Below are positions 34,726 to 43,275 of a DNA stretch of 64,000 bases, in pieces. Position numbers and translations under genes: made by a program. Below the pieces are notes generated by a model. That model was not told the DNA's origin and made no database searches. It saw nothing but the letters and a program-made list of their open reading frames with translations. Origin of the DNA: Streptomyces fumanus (GTDB lineage Bacteria > Actinomycetota > Actinomycetes > Streptomycetales > Streptomycetaceae); NCBI RefSeq assembly GCF_014655295.1, contig NZ_BNBI01000014.1, forward strand, positions 160,072 to 224,071, given 5' to 3'. The stretch's first letter is position 1. Each line of letters starts with the position of its first letter.

Positions 34726-36657
34726 TCAGACGGCGGGCAGTTTCGCGGCCGCGGCGGCGGCGAGGTCGGTGGCCATGGCGCAGAGTTCGGCGACGGGCCG
34801 CAGGCCGCCGACGTACAGGCGCAGCATCTCCGCGGCGGTCTCGGCGTCGTGGCCGCTGTACTCGCGGTAGAGGACGAAGACCGTGCAGGTCCGGTCGTCG
34901 TTGCCCTCCGGCACCACGACGGCGTCCCGGCCGCCCAGCCGGACGGGGTCGCCGTCACGTGCGGACTTGGGCTGGTCGCGGAAGAAGGAGATCCCCGCCT
35001 CCAGGTCGTCGACATCGCTGAACCACTCGCAGCTCCAGTTCGCCACGCCCACCTGGGGAGTGCCGGCGCTGATGCCCGGCACCGCGGCGGACAGCGCCTT
35101 GGCGCCGAGCAGCGCGCAGGCGTCCGCCCAGGCCAGGGAGTCGGCCGGGTAGCCGGGCCGGCGGCGCGGCAGCGGGCCCCGGTTCAGCGCGTCGGCGGCG
35201 CTGCGGGCGGCGGCGTCGGCGACCGTGCACAGCGTGGCCGCGCCGCCGGCCACCGTACCCTCGCCGACGTCGACGCGGATCCGGACGACGTCGCCCGTCT
35301 CGCCCCGGTCCCCGTGGGACAGCAGGAGCCCGCACTCGTCCTCGGCCGGCGGCTCCTCCCGGACGGCGATCTCCCCGATGGTCCGGGAGGGGAGCGAGAC
35401 CTCCGGGGGCGAGCCGTCGCGCAGTTGGAACGACACATCGATGCGGTTGCGGTCATCGGTCTGGACGAGCACGTCGCAGCGGTCGAAGTTGCCGTAGTCC
35501 ACGTCCACGTGGCTCTCGCCGAAACGGTCGAACGCCGCGGTGTCGGCCAGGGCGCACACGTCGGCCGTGCGCGGATCGCCGATCAGGGACCGCGCCGCGC
35601 CCGGTGCGGAGTCACCGGGAAGCTGCCGCTGGGCGGAGCCGCGGCCGGCCCCTTTCACGGTGTCGTCGCCCGGACCGGCCCGGTCGGCGGAGAAGGTCGA
35701 CAGCGTGACCGCCACCGCGACCGCCAGCGCGGCGCTCACCGCGAGCGCCGCGGTGAGTAACCACCGGCGGCGGGGGCGCCGGTCCTCGTGCTCGGCCACG
35801 GCCGCCAGCAGCCGCCGCGCCTCGGCCGCGTCCGGGCGTCCCCCCGGATCGCGCCGCAGCATGGCCGAGAGCACGGGGTGCAGAGGGCCCACGGCCTTGG
35901 CGTCGATCTCCACGATCCCCTGCTCCGCCTTCCAGCACGCCAGACGGGCACCGTCCCCGCCACCGGCCCGGTCGGCACCGGGGCCGTCGGTCCCGCCGCC
36001 CGCGTCTCCGCGCGGTGGCGCGCCGGTGACCAGCGCGTGGAGCGTGGCGGCCAGGCAGAACACATCGGAGGCGGGCAGCGGGACGTTCCCCCGGGCCAGT
36101 TCGGGAGCGGCGTAGTCGGGAGTGAAACTGTAGGGGCGGTTGGCCGTGATGGTCTCGACGCCACCGACGCGGTACGCGGCACCGAAGTCCAGCAGCTTGG
36201 CCGTGCCGTACCGGGTGAGGCCGATGTTGGCGGGCTTGACGTCGCAGTGGACGACCCCCGCCTCGTGCAGCGCCGCCAGCGCGGTGGCGAGCTGGGCGCC
36301 GATGCGGGCCGCCTGCCGCGGCGGCAGCGGCGGCTCGCGATCCAGGCCGCCGGGCACGTGTTCCATGACGAACCAGTACCTCGTGGCGGCGTCCCCCTCC
36401 GCCGCCTCGGGCACCACGTCGAACAGGGTCACGACGTGGGGATGGTCGCGGAACTTGGCCAGCGCCCGCGCCTCGCCCAGCAGCCGCAGCGCGGTCTCCC
36501 GGTCCCCCTCGATCCGCTCGGGTTTCAGCGCGACATCCTGCCCCACCACGGTGTCGTGGGCGAGCCACACCTCACCGCCCTGCCCCGTGCCGATGACCTC
36601 TTTCACGACGTAACGGCCGGCCAGTTCGTCTCCGGGACGCACCGTCATCCTCCCCAT
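34726..36657 (-). CDS. Membrane Ser/Thr protein kinase with external domain
   Basis: The 643-aa protein has an N-terminal eukaryotic-type kinase (residues ~10-290): Gly-loop IGTGQGGEVW, VALKPE Lys, catalytic loop VVHCDVKPANIGL, DFG in LLDFGAA, and APE in YAAPELARG. The HRD Arg is replaced by Cys. One transmembrane helix (WLLTAALAVSAALAVAVAVTL, near residue 335) leads to a ~290-residue extracellular part with paired Cys and no PASTA repeats. It likely senses an outside signal and phosphorylates the neighbouring FHA protein pathway. ATG 36657 is chosen; 36648 is possible. Confidence 0.88.
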   Translation of the reverse strand: MGRMTVRPGDELAGRYVVKEVIGTGQGGEVWLAHDTVVGQDVALKPERIEGDRETALRLLGEARALAKFRDHPHVVTLFDVVPEAAEGDAATRYWFVMEHVPGGLDREPPLPPRQAARIGAQLATALAALHEAGVVHCDVKPANIGLTRYGTAKLLDFGAAYRVGGVETITANRPYSFTPDYAAPELARGNVPLPASDVFCLAATLHALVTGAPPRGDAGGGTDGPGADRAGGGDGARLACWKAEQGIVEIDAKAVGPLHPVLSAMLRRDPGGRPDAAEARRLLAAVAEHEDRRPRRRWLLTAALAVSAALAVAVAVTLSTFSADRAGPGDDTVKGAGRGSAQRQLPGDSAPGAARSLIGDPRTADVCALADTAAFDRFGESHVDVDYGNFDRCDVLVQTDDRNRIDVSFQLRDGSPPEVSLPSRTIGEIAVREEPPAEDECGLLLSHGDRGETGDVVRIRVDVGEGTVAGGAATLCTVADAAARSAADALNRGPLPRRRPGYPADSLAWADACALLGAKALSAAVPGISAGTPQVGVANWSCEWFSDVDDLEAGISFFRDQPKSARDGDPVRLGGRDAVVVPEGNDDRTCTVFVLYREYSGHDAETAAEMLRLYVGGLRPVAELCAMATDLAAAAAAKLPAV

Positions 36658-36815
36658 CGCGCGGTCCGGAAAGCACGCGGCCGTCCTGCCCGCGCACGGG
36701 ACGAATCTACTGCGTGAGGGAGGCGTCACACACGGTCTCCACAGAGCCTGCATGCCTGTGCGCTCGCGGATGCGCGATCGGCGAGGGCCGCACCGGAACG
36801 AACGCGATCGGGCCG

Positions 36816-37601
36816 TCAGATACGCGGCTCCCCAGGAAAGAACGTCACCTGCGGCGCCCCCGTGCGCGGATGGACGGTGACGTCCGCGGCGACCCCGTAG
36901 ACCTCGGCCAGCAGACGCGGGGTGAGGACCTCGGCGGGTGGGCCGGAGGCGGTGATCTCGCCGTCGTGCAGGACGTAGAGGCGGTCGCAGTAGTAGGCGG
37001 CGAGGTTGAGGTCGTGCAGGGCGAGGAGCACGGTGGCGGGCAGGCGGCGCAGGGCGTCGAGGACGGACAGTTGGTGGCGGATGTCGAGGTGGTTGGTGGG
37101 TTCGTCGAGGACGAGGAGGGTGGGCCGCTGGGCGAGGGCGCGGGCGATGAGGACGCGCTGGCGTTCGCCGCCGGAGAGCCGGTCGAAAGGGTGGTCGGCC
37201 AGGTGGACGGCGTCGACCGCGAGCAGCGCGGAGTCGATGATCTCGGCGTCCTCGGGGGTGTCGCCGGCGAGGAGGCGCTTGTGCGGGGTGCGGCCCATGG
37301 CGACGACCTCGCGGACGGCGAGATCGAAGTCGGCGGCCGGGTCCTGGACCACCGCCGCCACGGTACGGGCCAGTCGCCGCACCGGCAGTGACCAGGCGTC
37401 GCCGCCGTCGACGCGGACCTGGCCGGCGGCGGGGCGCAGCACGCGGTAGACGGTGCGCAGCAGGCTGGACTTGCCGCTGCCGTTGGGCCCGACCAGCCCG
37501 ATGGTCTCGCCGGGGCGGGCGGTCAGGGAGACATCGCGCACCAGGTGCCGGGCCCCGGCGGTGAGCGTGACGCCGGCGATGGTCAGTTCGGTGGCGGTCA
37601 T
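36816..37601 (-). CDS. Cobalamin/siderophore-type ABC ATPase (BtuD-like)
   Basis: The 261-aa ATPase has Walker A VGPNGSGKSS, Q-loop AAVVQDPAADFDL, signature LSGGERQR, Walker B LLVLDEPTNHLD and switch ALHDLNLAAYYCD, typical of the FepC/BtuD class. It overlaps the permease stop by four bases and is the last gene of a three-gene importer. A cobalamin riboswitch before the first gene argues for a corrinoid rather than an iron-siderophore substrate, though family sequence alone cannot tell these apart. Confidence 0.88.
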   Translation of the reverse strand: MTATELTIAGVTLTAGARHLVRDVSLTARPGETIGLVGPNGSGKSSLLRTVYRVLRPAAGQVRVDGGDAWSLPVRRLARTVAAVVQDPAADFDLAVREVVAMGRTPHKRLLAGDTPEDAEIIDSALLAVDAVHLADHPFDRLSGGERQRVLIARALAQRPTLLVLDEPTNHLDIRHQLSVLDALRRLPATVLLALHDLNLAAYYCDRLYVLHDGEITASGPPAEVLTPRLLAEVYGVAADVTVHPRTGAPQVTFFPGEPRI

Positions 37602-38716
37602 GCCACCCCTCCCTCCGTGCCGCGCCTGGCGTCCCGGCGCATCAGCCACAGGAAGAACGGGCCGCCGCACAGGGCCGTGAGCACGCCGACGGGTATCTCC
37701 GTCGGGGCGGCGACCGTGCGTGCGGCGATGTCGGCCCAGACCAGGAAGACCGCTCCGCCGAGGGCCGCCGTCGGCAGGACCCGGCGGTGGTCGCCGCCGA
37801 CGAACAGGCGCACGATGTGGGGCATCATCAGGCCGACGAAGCCGATCGGTCCGGCCGCCGCCACCAGCACGCCCGTGACCAGGGAGAGCAGCACGAACAG
37901 CCGGGCACGGAACCGGGCCACGTCCAGCCCCATGGTGGTCGCCGCCTCCTCGCCGGCCAGCAGCAGGTTCAGATTGCGGGCCTGCGCCATGAGGGCGCCG
38001 GCGCCGAGCAGCAGGGCCGTGGCCGGCAGCCACACCGTGCCCCAGTCGGTCCCGCCCAGCCCGCCGAGGGTCCAGGCGAGCACCGCGCGGGCCTCGTTGC
38101 CCCGGTCGGTGGTGAGCAGCAGCAGATCGAGGAGCGCGGTGAGCACCGCCGCGATCGCCACCCCGGACAGCACCAGCCGGGACGAGGTGATGCGGCCGCC
38201 GGTGCGGGCGGTGGCGTACACGAGCAGGAGCGCGCCCAGGGCGCCCGCGAAGGCGGCCGCCGGCAGGGAGAGGGGACCGAAGAGGGTGACCCCGAAGACG
38301 ATCACCGACACCGCGCCGAGCGACGCGCCCGAGGAGACGCCCAGCAGGTACGGCTCCGCGAGCGGGTTCCGCACCAGGGCCTGCAGCGCGGTCCCGATCA
38401 CCGCCAGGCCCGCGCCGGTGACCGCGCCCAGCAGCACCCGCGGCGCCCGCACGTCCACCACGATGGTCTCCCGGGCCCTGGACCAGTCCGGCTCCCGCCA
38501 GTCGGCGCCCAGGGCGTGCGTGACGATGCCCCACACCTGGGCCGGAGGCACCCGTACGGAACCGATCGCGAGGCCCGCCGTCGCGGAGACGGCGAGCAGT
38601 GCGGTGAGCACCAGCAGGGTGACGGCGAGCCGGGTACGGCCCGTGCCCGGGGCGGTGGTCCTCCGCCGTCGTGCCGTCGTCCGTTCGGCGGGCGCACCGG
38701 TCGTGGCCTGGGTCAC
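37598..38716 (-). CDS. FecCD-family permease (BtuC-like)
   Basis: The 372-aa permease has about ten transmembrane segments after a basic N-terminal tail. FecCD signatures include LGAVTGAGLAVIGTALQALV, RNPLAEPYLLGVSSGASLGA, GFVGLMMPHIVRL and PTEIPVGVLTALCGGPFFLW. It would form the transmembrane dimer of the importer with the binding protein and ATPase. It starts at GTG 38716, overlapping the upstream stop. Confidence 0.9.
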   Translation of the reverse strand: MTQATTGAPAERTTARRRRTTAPGTGRTRLAVTLLVLTALLAVSATAGLAIGSVRVPPAQVWGIVTHALGADWREPDWSRARETIVVDVRAPRVLLGAVTGAGLAVIGTALQALVRNPLAEPYLLGVSSGASLGAVSVIVFGVTLFGPLSLPAAAFAGALGALLLVYATARTGGRITSSRLVLSGVAIAAVLTALLDLLLLTTDRGNEARAVLAWTLGGLGGTDWGTVWLPATALLLGAGALMAQARNLNLLLAGEEAATTMGLDVARFRARLFVLLSLVTGVLVAAAGPIGFVGLMMPHIVRLFVGGDHRRVLPTAALGGAVFLVWADIAARTVAAPTEIPVGVLTALCGGPFFLWLMRRDARRGTEGGVA

Positions 38717-39738
38717 CGGAAGCTCCCCGGGTGCAGTCCGCGGGCCAGGTCCTCGACCGCGTAGGCCGAGCGGATGCCGACCAGGGTGGCGGTCAGCGGC
38801 AGCACGACGAACCGCTTGTTACGGACGGCTGGTACGTCGGCCAGCGCGGGCCGGGAGAGCAGGAACTCCTTCTTCTGCTCGACGCTCCCGGCACCGGCGT
38901 AGTCGTAGAGGGCGATGACGTCCGGCTCGCGCTCGACGACCTGTTCCCAGGAGACGTCACCGAAGACGTCGTCGAGGTCGGCGAAGACGTTCTCGCCGCC
39001 GGCCAGCCGGATCAGCTCGGTGCCCAGGCTCCTGCCGCCCGCGGTGAAGGCGCTCTTGTCGCCGCTGTCGTACACGAAGACGGACACCGCGGGCTCGCCC
39101 GCGACGGCGGTGGCGGCCCTGCCGACGCGGCCCTTGAGGTCCGCGACCAGCCGGTCGGCCCGGTCCCGGACGCCGAAGATCTGGCCGATGGTGCGGATCT
39201 CGTCGTACGTGTCCTTCATCGTCACCCGCTTCTCGCCGCAGTACTCGCGGTTGAGGTAGGTGTCGATGCCGGCGTCGGCGAACGCCTCGCGGGAGCGGCC
39301 CTCCTTCGCGTCGAAGGCGCTGCCGTAGCCGCCGTAGACGAGGTCGGGTTCGGCGTCCAGGACGGTCTCGAACGACGGTTCCCGGTCCGCGAGTCGCGGT
39401 ACGGACGCGTAGTCCTCCTTCAGTTCGGGCAGGACGGCGGAGTCGGGGAAGGCCGTTCCGATCAGGCGGTCCTTCAGGCCGAGGGCGAGCATCAGCTCGG
39501 CCGGATGCTGGTGGATGGTGACCACCCGGGACGGCGGCCGGTGGTACGTCGTGCGCACACCGCAGTTGTCGATGGTGACCGGGAAGCCGGCGGGCACGGC
39601 CGCGGTGGCCCTGGCGTGCCCGCCGCTTCCGGCGGACGCGCCGCAGCCGGCCGTCAGCAGCAGCGAGACGAGCGACACGGCGGCGGCCGTGGCGCGGAGT
39701 GATCCGCGCGTGCGGGCAGGGGTGAGCATCTGGGACAC
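38713..39738 (-). CDS. Corrinoid/iron-type ABC substrate-binding lipoprotein (BtuF-like)
   Basis: The 341-aa protein has a lipoprotein signal (AAAVSLVSLLLTAGCGA) and the class III binding-protein fold with an expected long backbone helix: RVVTIHQHPAELMLALGL, ETVLDAEPDLVYGGYGSAF, GDVSWEQVVEREPDVIALYD. GTG 39738 follows AGGAGG by 6 nt. The leader carries a cobalamin riboswitch, so expression should rise when adenosylcobalamin is low. The substrate is probably B12 or a precursor. Confidence 0.85.
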   Translation of the reverse strand: MSQMLTPARTRGSLRATAAAVSLVSLLLTAGCGASAGSGGHARATAAVPAGFPVTIDNCGVRTTYHRPPSRVVTIHQHPAELMLALGLKDRLIGTAFPDSAVLPELKEDYASVPRLADREPSFETVLDAEPDLVYGGYGSAFDAKEGRSREAFADAGIDTYLNREYCGEKRVTMKDTYDEIRTIGQIFGVRDRADRLVADLKGRVGRAATAVAGEPAVSVFVYDSGDKSAFTAGGRSLGTELIRLAGGENVFADLDDVFGDVSWEQVVEREPDVIALYDYAGAGSVEQKKEFLLSRPALADVPAVRNKRFVVLPLTATLVGIRSAYAVEDLARGLHPGSFR

Positions 39739-39784
39739 GTGAAGCCTCCTGGAGTCCGCGCTCCGTGGGACGGGCCCGCGACGG

Positions 39785-39945
39785 ACCAGTGTCCTGACTC
39801 CCGGATCGACGCTTCCTCCGCCTTCCCGCGCGGTGCGCAGTGGCCTGCTCGGAGGGGCGCTCCCCGGTCACAGTGGCGGGACCGTGCCGGATTCGCACCG
39901 GCTTCCTGTCTCCCGTCGCGGCGATGACCAGGTGATCCTACGGCG
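39785..39945 (-). ncRNA. Cobalamin riboswitch (importer operon leader)
   Basis: On the minus strand the element shows the B12-box core GCCGGTGCGAATCCGGC, then GGTCCCGCCACTGTGACC, and the 3' conserved GAGTCAGGACACTGG. The start of the BtuF-like gene lies ~46 nt beyond its 3' end with AGGAGG between, so control of translation initiation is likely. Confidence 0.9.
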
Positions 39946-40053
39946 CCCGGGCCGACGGCAAAAGGCCATGGCGGCCAGGGTGACCCGGCCGCACACCCCG
40001 ACCGCGGGCCGCGCCCCGATCCGGCCGCACGCCCCGCGCCCCCCGCGCCGCCC

Positions 40054-40803
40054 TCACCCCCCGCGCACCGCGCGCAGGACCAGCCGCTCGGCGTTCTCGT
40101 CGTAGGGGCGGCCGTCGAAGCCGCCGAAGATCTCCACCTGGCCGAAACCCGCCTCCTCGGCCATCCGGCGCAGCTCCACCGCGCTGTACACGAACCACGT
40201 CAAGGTGGCCCGCGTCACCCGCTCGCCCCGGACCAGCACCCACTCGCTGCGCAGCCGCGCCCACGCGTCCAGCACGGTGTCGGTCTGCACCAGCAGGTCC
40301 TCGCCGCGGCGCACCACTTTGGGCGGGGTGACCCGGCCGGCCAGCAGCTCCTTCCCGGCGAGGTCCAGGACCAGGGTCCCGCCGGGCGCCAGGCAGGTGT
40401 GCATGGTGCGCAGCACGCGCGCGTTGTCGGCGGGGTCCTCGAAGTACCCGAAGGAGGTGAACATGTTGAGGACGACGTCGAAGGCGCCCGGTGCCCGGTA
40501 CTCGCGCGCGTCGGCCCGTACGTACGTCACCTCCGCGCCGGTGTCGGCCGACCGCTTGCGGGCCCGGTCCAGCATGGCCGGGCTCAGGTCGACCCCGGTC
40601 ACCCGGTGGCCGCGGCGGGCCAGCGGCACGGTGAACACCCCCGGCCCGCAGCACAGGTCCAGTACGCGCGATCCGCCGGGGAGGGCCAGCAGGGGAGAGG
40701 TGTCGAGCAGTTCCTCGGCCTGCCGGTAGCGCTGCTCGGAGAAGAGGAAGTCATGGAACTCGGTCCAGAAGTCGTCGTCCTGGAAACCACCGGTACGGGT
40801 CAT
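40054..40803 (-). CDS. Class I SAM-dependent methyltransferase
   Basis: The 249-aa protein has the Rossmann SAM-binding motifs: motif I VLDLCCGPGVFTVPLARRG, acidic end of strand 2 in VTGVDLSPAMLDRA, VTYVRADAREY, and FDVVLNMFTSFGYF (motif II). It matches small-molecule methyltransferases rather than RNA enzymes. It is the last gene of the riboswitch-led operon, overlapping the MFS gene by four bases. It may methylate the operon's product. Target unknown. Confidence 0.82.
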   Translation of the reverse strand: MTRTGGFQDDDFWTEFHDFLFSEQRYRQAEELLDTSPLLALPGGSRVLDLCCGPGVFTVPLARRGHRVTGVDLSPAMLDRARKRSADTGAEVTYVRADAREYRAPGAFDVVLNMFTSFGYFEDPADNARVLRTMHTCLAPGGTLVLDLAGKELLAGRVTPPKVVRRGEDLLVQTDTVLDAWARLRSEWVLVRGERVTRATLTWFVYSAVELRRMAEEAGFGQVEIFGGFDGRPYDENAERLVLRAVRGG

Positions 40804-42041
40804 CGCGCGAGGGCTCCTTCGTGGTCGCCGTCGGAGGCGGGGCGCCGCGCCGTGCGGTGGCGCAGCGTGAGCAGCAGCGGGGGCAGCAGCAGGCACTGGG
40901 CGGCGGCCAGCAGCCAGAACCAGCCGGTGTGGCCGGCCCGTTCGCCGAGGCCGTACACCTGCCCGCCCAGCACCCCGCTCGCGCAGGCGCCCAGGCCCGC
41001 GGCCAGCCGCTGCTGACCGAAGACCACGGCGTCGGAGCGGGGGCTGCGGCGCAGCGCCTCCAGGTCGTTCTTGAGGAACAGCACGATGTCCCCGAGGGTG
41101 ATCAGCGCCCCGCCCGCCAGCAGTGCCGCCCGGCTGCCGGCCGCCAGCACGGCCAGGCCCGCCGCCAGGCCCGTGAAGCCGGCCGCGAGGGCGAGGGCGT
41201 ACGGCATCCGCCGGATCAGGCCGGACGCGAGCGGCTGTACGACGATGACCAGCGTGAAGCAGAGCAGCAGCACCACGCTGTAGAACGCGCCGGAGGCCCG
41301 CTCCACGGCGTACACCGCCAGGAAGTGCTGGAAGTGGAAGTAGAGGTAGAAGGCGAGCGCGTTGGCGGCGAACGGCAGGAGCGCCACGCCGGCCAGCAGC
41401 CCCGAGGGGGCCGTCCGCTCCGGCGTGGCGGGGTGTTCCCCGTCGCCGGTTCCGGGCAGCCGCGCGTGTCCCGCGGTGAGCGCGAGGAACAGCGCCGTGA
41501 CGGCCGCGAACAGCCAGCCCGGCGAGGACAGGACGAACGGCCCGGCGATCAGCGGGCCCACGGCCATCCCGGCGTTGAGCGCCGCGTTGCCCGCCGACAG
41601 GAACGCCGGGCGGCGCTCGTCGTCGACGCCGTGCACCAGGTACGCCTTGTTCGCGGGCAGGTACAGCGCGGCACCGCAGCAGGTCAGGACCAGCGCCCAG
41701 ACCGCCAGCGGCGGCCAGCGCAGGGCCGCCAGCAGCCCGGCGAAACCGGCGGTGCGCACGGCGAGCGCCCACAGCATCGTGCGGCGCAGCCCGATCCGGT
41801 CCGCGAGGGCCCCGCCGACCACACCGCCGGAGAACTGCACGAGCGAGGCCACGGCCAGGACGACACCGACCATGCCGAGCCCCATGCCGAGCCGTTCGTG
41901 CAGGAACACCGACATGAACGGCAGGACCATGAAGCTGCCCAGCGGGATGAGGAACGAGCTGAGCAGGAGGAACCGCAGCGGGCCGGTGAGCGGGAACAGC
42001 GAGGTCCGCAGGCCCGGCCCCCGGGCGGCGCGCTCACCCAC
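40800..42041 (-). CDS. MFS transporter, likely exporter of operon product
   Basis: The 413-aa protein has about twelve transmembrane segments and the MFS motif between helices 2 and 3 (GGALADRIGLRRTMLW). Its N-terminal half (LIPLGSFMVLPFMSVFL) resembles drug/metabolite efflux members. The start GTG 42041 overlaps the ATP-grasp gene by 8 nt, so expression is coupled. In biosynthetic operons with ATP-grasp ligases, an MFS protein at this position usually exports the product. Confidence 0.85.
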   Translation of the reverse strand: MGERAARGPGLRTSLFPLTGPLRFLLLSSFLIPLGSFMVLPFMSVFLHERLGMGLGMVGVVLAVASLVQFSGGVVGGALADRIGLRRTMLWALAVRTAGFAGLLAALRWPPLAVWALVLTCCGAALYLPANKAYLVHGVDDERRPAFLSAGNAALNAGMAVGPLIAGPFVLSSPGWLFAAVTALFLALTAGHARLPGTGDGEHPATPERTAPSGLLAGVALLPFAANALAFYLYFHFQHFLAVYAVERASGAFYSVVLLLCFTLVIVVQPLASGLIRRMPYALALAAGFTGLAAGLAVLAAGSRAALLAGGALITLGDIVLFLKNDLEALRRSPRSDAVVFGQQRLAAGLGACASGVLGGQVYGLGERAGHTGWFWLLAAAQCLLLPPLLLTLRHRTARRPASDGDHEGALAR

Positions 42042-43275
42042 CGGGCGCCTCCCGGCCGGCCGGTTCGGTACGCACGCGCAGGGCGCCGGCCGCGGCCACC
42101 GCGCGGTGGGTGGCGAGTTCGGCGGTCTCCGCCTCGGCGTAGACGATGCCCGCGTATCCACGGCTGTCGCCCAGGTGCTCGATGAACTCGCCGGTCCGCT
42201 TGACCGGGTACCAGGCGGGCCGTCCCGGCAGGCCGGCGAGCCGGTCCAGGCCGGTGACGCCGGTGAAGACGCCGGGGGCGGCCGGGTAGCCGAGGACGAA
42301 GGCGACGGCCGGGCCGCCGGGGAGGTCCGCGTCCATGAGGCCGGGGCGGCGGCCGAGCGCGGCCTCGACCATCGCCTCGTACACATTGACACCGAGCGCC
42401 CGGCACAGGCCCTCGCCGACCAGCGCGCCCCCGATGCGGGGGTTGACCTCGACCACTTCGGGGCCGTCGGTGGTCAGGACGAACTCCACGTGGGCGAACC
42501 GGTCGCTGTAGCCGATGGCGGCGAGCACCCGGTCCAGCCAGCGCTCCAGCGAGATCCGCTGCGGGGCCGGGAAGGCGACGGGGAAGGCGGTGATCTCCTC
42601 CCGGAAGTGCGGCTCCGGTGACATGAGCCGGCTGGAGACGCCCAGCAGCCTGGTTCGGCCCGCCCAGGTCAGCGTCTCGGCGCTGTAGACCGGGCCGCCG
42701 AAGTACGGCTCGGCGAACAGCCGTCCCTTCAGGTCCCGGCCGGACGCCTGCGCCAGCGCCGCGTCGAGTTCGGCCTCGTCCCGGACCAGCCATACGTTTT
42801 GGCTGCCGGTGCCCGCGGTGTCCTTGAGGACGAGCGGCAGCCCCGCCTCCTTGAGCAGCAGCCCGCGTGCCTCCCGGTCCCGGGCGGGGCCCTCGACGGC
42901 CCGGGCACGGGTGAGACCGGCCTCGTACAGCCGGTCGCGTACGGCGGCCTTGTCCCGGGTCAGCCGCAGCACGGCCGGATCGAGTCCGGGCAGCGCGAGG
43001 CGTTCCGCGAGGGCGGCGCCGGCCAGGGTCCAGGTGTCGGTGGAACTGATCAGGCCGCGCAGCCCCGGGGTACGCCGGAGCAGGGCCTCGACCCCGTCGA
43101 CGTCGAAGGTGTCGGTCACGACGACGTCGAGGGCGCCGGTCGGCAGCCGGTCCAGTTCGTAGGCGTAGTAGCCGGGGTCCCGGGTGAGCAGCAGCAGGCG
43201 CTCGCCGAGCCGGTCGGCGGCGCGGACCAGATGGCCGAGGCCGAAGGTCAGCGACTCCAGGCAGGCCACGGTCAT
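42034..43275 (-). CDS. ATP-grasp carboxylate-amine ligase-like enzyme
   Basis: The 413-aa protein has an N-terminal pre-ATP-grasp part, a central ATP-grasp region (LLKEAGLPLVLKDTAGTGSQ lysine loop, FAEPYFGGPVYSAETLTW) and the metal-binding EVNPRIGGALVGEGL. The C-terminal ~100 residues lack a known name. Relatives ligate amino acids into dipeptides or tether a carboxylate to an amine using ATP. The ATG overlaps the upstream PLP gene's TGA. Its likely substrate is the product of that PLP enzyme; this is inferred. Confidence 0.85.
   Translation of the reverse strand: MTVACLESLTFGLGHLVRAADRLGERLLLLTRDPGYYAYELDRLPTGALDVVVTDTFDVDGVEALLRRTPGLRGLISSTDTWTLAGAALAERLALPGLDPAVLRLTRDKAAVRDRLYEAGLTRARAVEGPARDREARGLLLKEAGLPLVLKDTAGTGSQNVWLVRDEAELDAALAQASGRDLKGRLFAEPYFGGPVYSAETLTWAGRTRLLGVSSRLMSPEPHFREEITAFPVAFPAPQRISLERWLDRVLAAIGYSDRFAHVEFVLTTDGPEVVEVNPRIGGALVGEGLCRALGVNVYEAMVEAALGRRPGLMDADLPGGPAVAFVLGYPAAPGVFTGVTGLDRLAGLPGRPAWYPVKRTGEFIEHLGDSRGYAGIVYAEAETAELATHRAVAAAGALRVRTEPAGREAPGG

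Noticed and set aside
36816..39738. Importer as an iron-siderophore system
   Set aside because: The family permits it, but the leader is a cobalamin riboswitch, so corrinoid uptake is preferred.
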